Assembly (NCBI RefSeq): GCF_046630445.1
Contig: NC_092341.1
Coordinates: 9,517,501 to 9,581,500, forward strand
Source: Rutidosis leptorrhynchoides
Taxonomy: Eukaryota > Streptophyta > Magnoliopsida > Asterales > Asteraceae
Length of the DNA stretch: 64,000 bases
Direction: 5' to 3'
Below the pieces are notes generated by a model that made no database searches, had not been told where the DNA came from, and saw only the letters and a program-made list of their open reading frames with translations. The position numbers and the translations under genes are program-made. Within the stretch, counting starts at the first letter, position 1. Each line of letters opens with the position of its first letter. Positions 63,152 to 64,000 of this stretch are shown here, in pieces.

Positions 63152-63182
63152 ATGACTATCATCCTTGATCAATCCCAACATG
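63152..63182 (+). CDS. MIOX: Myo-inositol oxygenase, exon 1
   Basis: MIOX oxidises myo-inositol to D-glucuronate in the cytosol, feeding UDP-glucuronate and cell-wall sugar synthesis. The 31-base exon encodes MTIILDQSQH plus one base, before a GT donor at 63183. Plant MIOX proteins begin MTIL. The split phase fits exon 2 exactly. The evidence is this start, the exon 2 text and the promoter. The catalytic His/Asp residues lie in later exons outside the window. Confidence 0.82.
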
Positions 63183-63786
63183 GTAATCATCTTTTCATAT
63201 TTCTTGTTCTTATATCAATGTGATGATAATTTAGGAACGGTCGATCCAACACCGAGAGTTTCGAGTTAGATTGTCCGTCGAATAAACCTTCTTGGAATCA
63301 TTTAATGACACTTTTATTTTTATAAATTTAAATGGTATACTTAATATCTATTGAATTATGTTATGATCATGAATACTTCATTTACCAAAATGAATTAAAT
63401 CCACTCAAGTTTGTTTATACAGGATGATGATATATTCGTTACAATATATTGTGCATTACGAGTTTGTACCGTACAAACTTGTAATGTATAATACTGGTGG
63501 ATATATCAGAAACTGTGATGCATATATTTATCATTAGAGCCATTGATAAACAAAGAATGATAATAATCTTAATATATGTTTTGCAACAATCTTTATATTT
63601 TTGTGTTATCAAATTAATTAATAATTAATGTTTTAATTGAATGATTATATCTTGTGATTAATTTTATTTTAATGAATTAATTGAAATGGTAAATAAAATG
63701 TCACATGGATAATTTAACTGGAGATTTTTTATTCCTAATTGTATAGTTAATTAAAATTTTATTTAATTGGATATGTTTATGAACAG
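63183..63786 (+). other. MIOX: MIOX intron 1 (604 bp)
   Basis: GT-AG borders (GTAATC ... ATGAACAG). AT-rich. Contains a near-perfect hairpin at 63452-63488 with arms of about 18 bases. Confidence 0.78.
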
Positions 63787-63892
63787 AAAATGGAAGCCAT
63801 GAGCAGATCCCAAAAAACAGAGAAGAAACAGAGTTGGTGTTGGATGGTGGATTTTGTATTCCCCATGCCAATTCTTTTGGCCACAATTTTAG
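63787..63892 (+). CDS. MIOX: Myo-inositol oxygenase, exon 2 (gene continues beyond window)
   Basis: 106 bases between acceptor AG (63785-63786) and donor GTGACT (63893). Joined to exon 1 it gives 45 codons plus two bases with no stop. The text EETELVLDGGF, then a few residues later NSFGHNF and a split Arg codon, matches the conserved N-terminal region of plant MIOX (ELVLDGGF...FGH-FRDY). The family's catalytic HD-type domain starts just downstream, so this is only the N-terminal tenth to sixth of a roughly 310-residue protein. Confidence 0.85.
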
Positions 63893-64000
63893 GTGACTAC
63901 GTCAATTATAATTACTCCATCATTTAAATTTTGCTAATTTATTTATAGTACTGTTTTTTTTTTTTTTTTAACGATCCAAAGAATAAAAAATATTGACTTA
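63893..64000 (+). other. MIOX: Start of MIOX intron 2
   Basis: Begins GTGACT, AT-rich with a T run at about 63955-63969. No exon before the window end. Confidence 0.6.

Noticed and set aside
63701..63886. Minus-strand 61-codon ORF
   Set aside because: It overlaps MIOX exon 2 on the opposite strand and has no recognisable content.

Overview
The window reads as plant nuclear DNA, most likely from the daisy family (Asteraceae). This rests on AT-rich intergenic sequence, LTR retrotransposons whose LTR starts and 3' ends resemble Asteraceae Ty3/Tekay, Athila and Sirevirus families, and the first exons of a plant myo-inositol oxygenase gene at the right edge. The family assignment is from memory of such sequences and is not proven here.

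About 94% of the window (1-59993) is one nested stack of LTR retrotransposons, solved by matching LTR pairs and 5-bp target-site duplications (TSDs). Host: element W, a Ty1/copia Sirevirus on the minus strand (5' LTR 58365-59993, 3' LTR 1-1152, cut by the window edge). W was hit three times: by T (1235-11396, + strand, TSD ACCAT, a Tekay-like derivative without gag-pol), by X (14412-33582, minus, TSD ATTCT, a decayed Tekay-type chromovirus) and by Z (34156-55293, minus, TSD CTAGG, a Tat-lineage element with gag-protease but no reverse transcriptase). X was then hit by Y (24367-32610, minus, TSD GAAAT, a gag-only Ty3 element) inside its 5' LTR and by a 145-bp foldback MITE (18400-18544) inside its integrase. 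Z was hit by Q (35894-50263, + strand, TSD TTTAC, an Athila-type element) inside an intron of an antisense gene.

Read through the insertions, W keeps the order gag, protease-integrase, reverse transcriptase-RNase H, 3' env-like ORF, several polypurine tracts. All pol genes in the stack carry stops or frameshifts. Z is the most unusual element: between its gag-protease gene and its 3' LTR lies a gene on the opposite strand with its own TATA box and three exons whose phases fit exactly (35097-35796, 50271-50489, 50577-51370).

To the right (59994-64000) is the host flank: a tRNA-type SINE, a 1.2-kb poly(A)-tailed retroposon with a 15-bp TSD, and the promoter and exons 1-2 of a myo-inositol oxygenase (MIOX) gene starting at 63152, which runs off the window.

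Cross-cutting patterns worth attention: a small hairpin just upstream of the polypurine tract in four Ty3 elements, with different stems but a similar purine loop; GC-rich palindromes just upstream of the TATA box in the LTRs of unrelated families, repeated inside the elements; and a dense W-box array in the LTRs of X.
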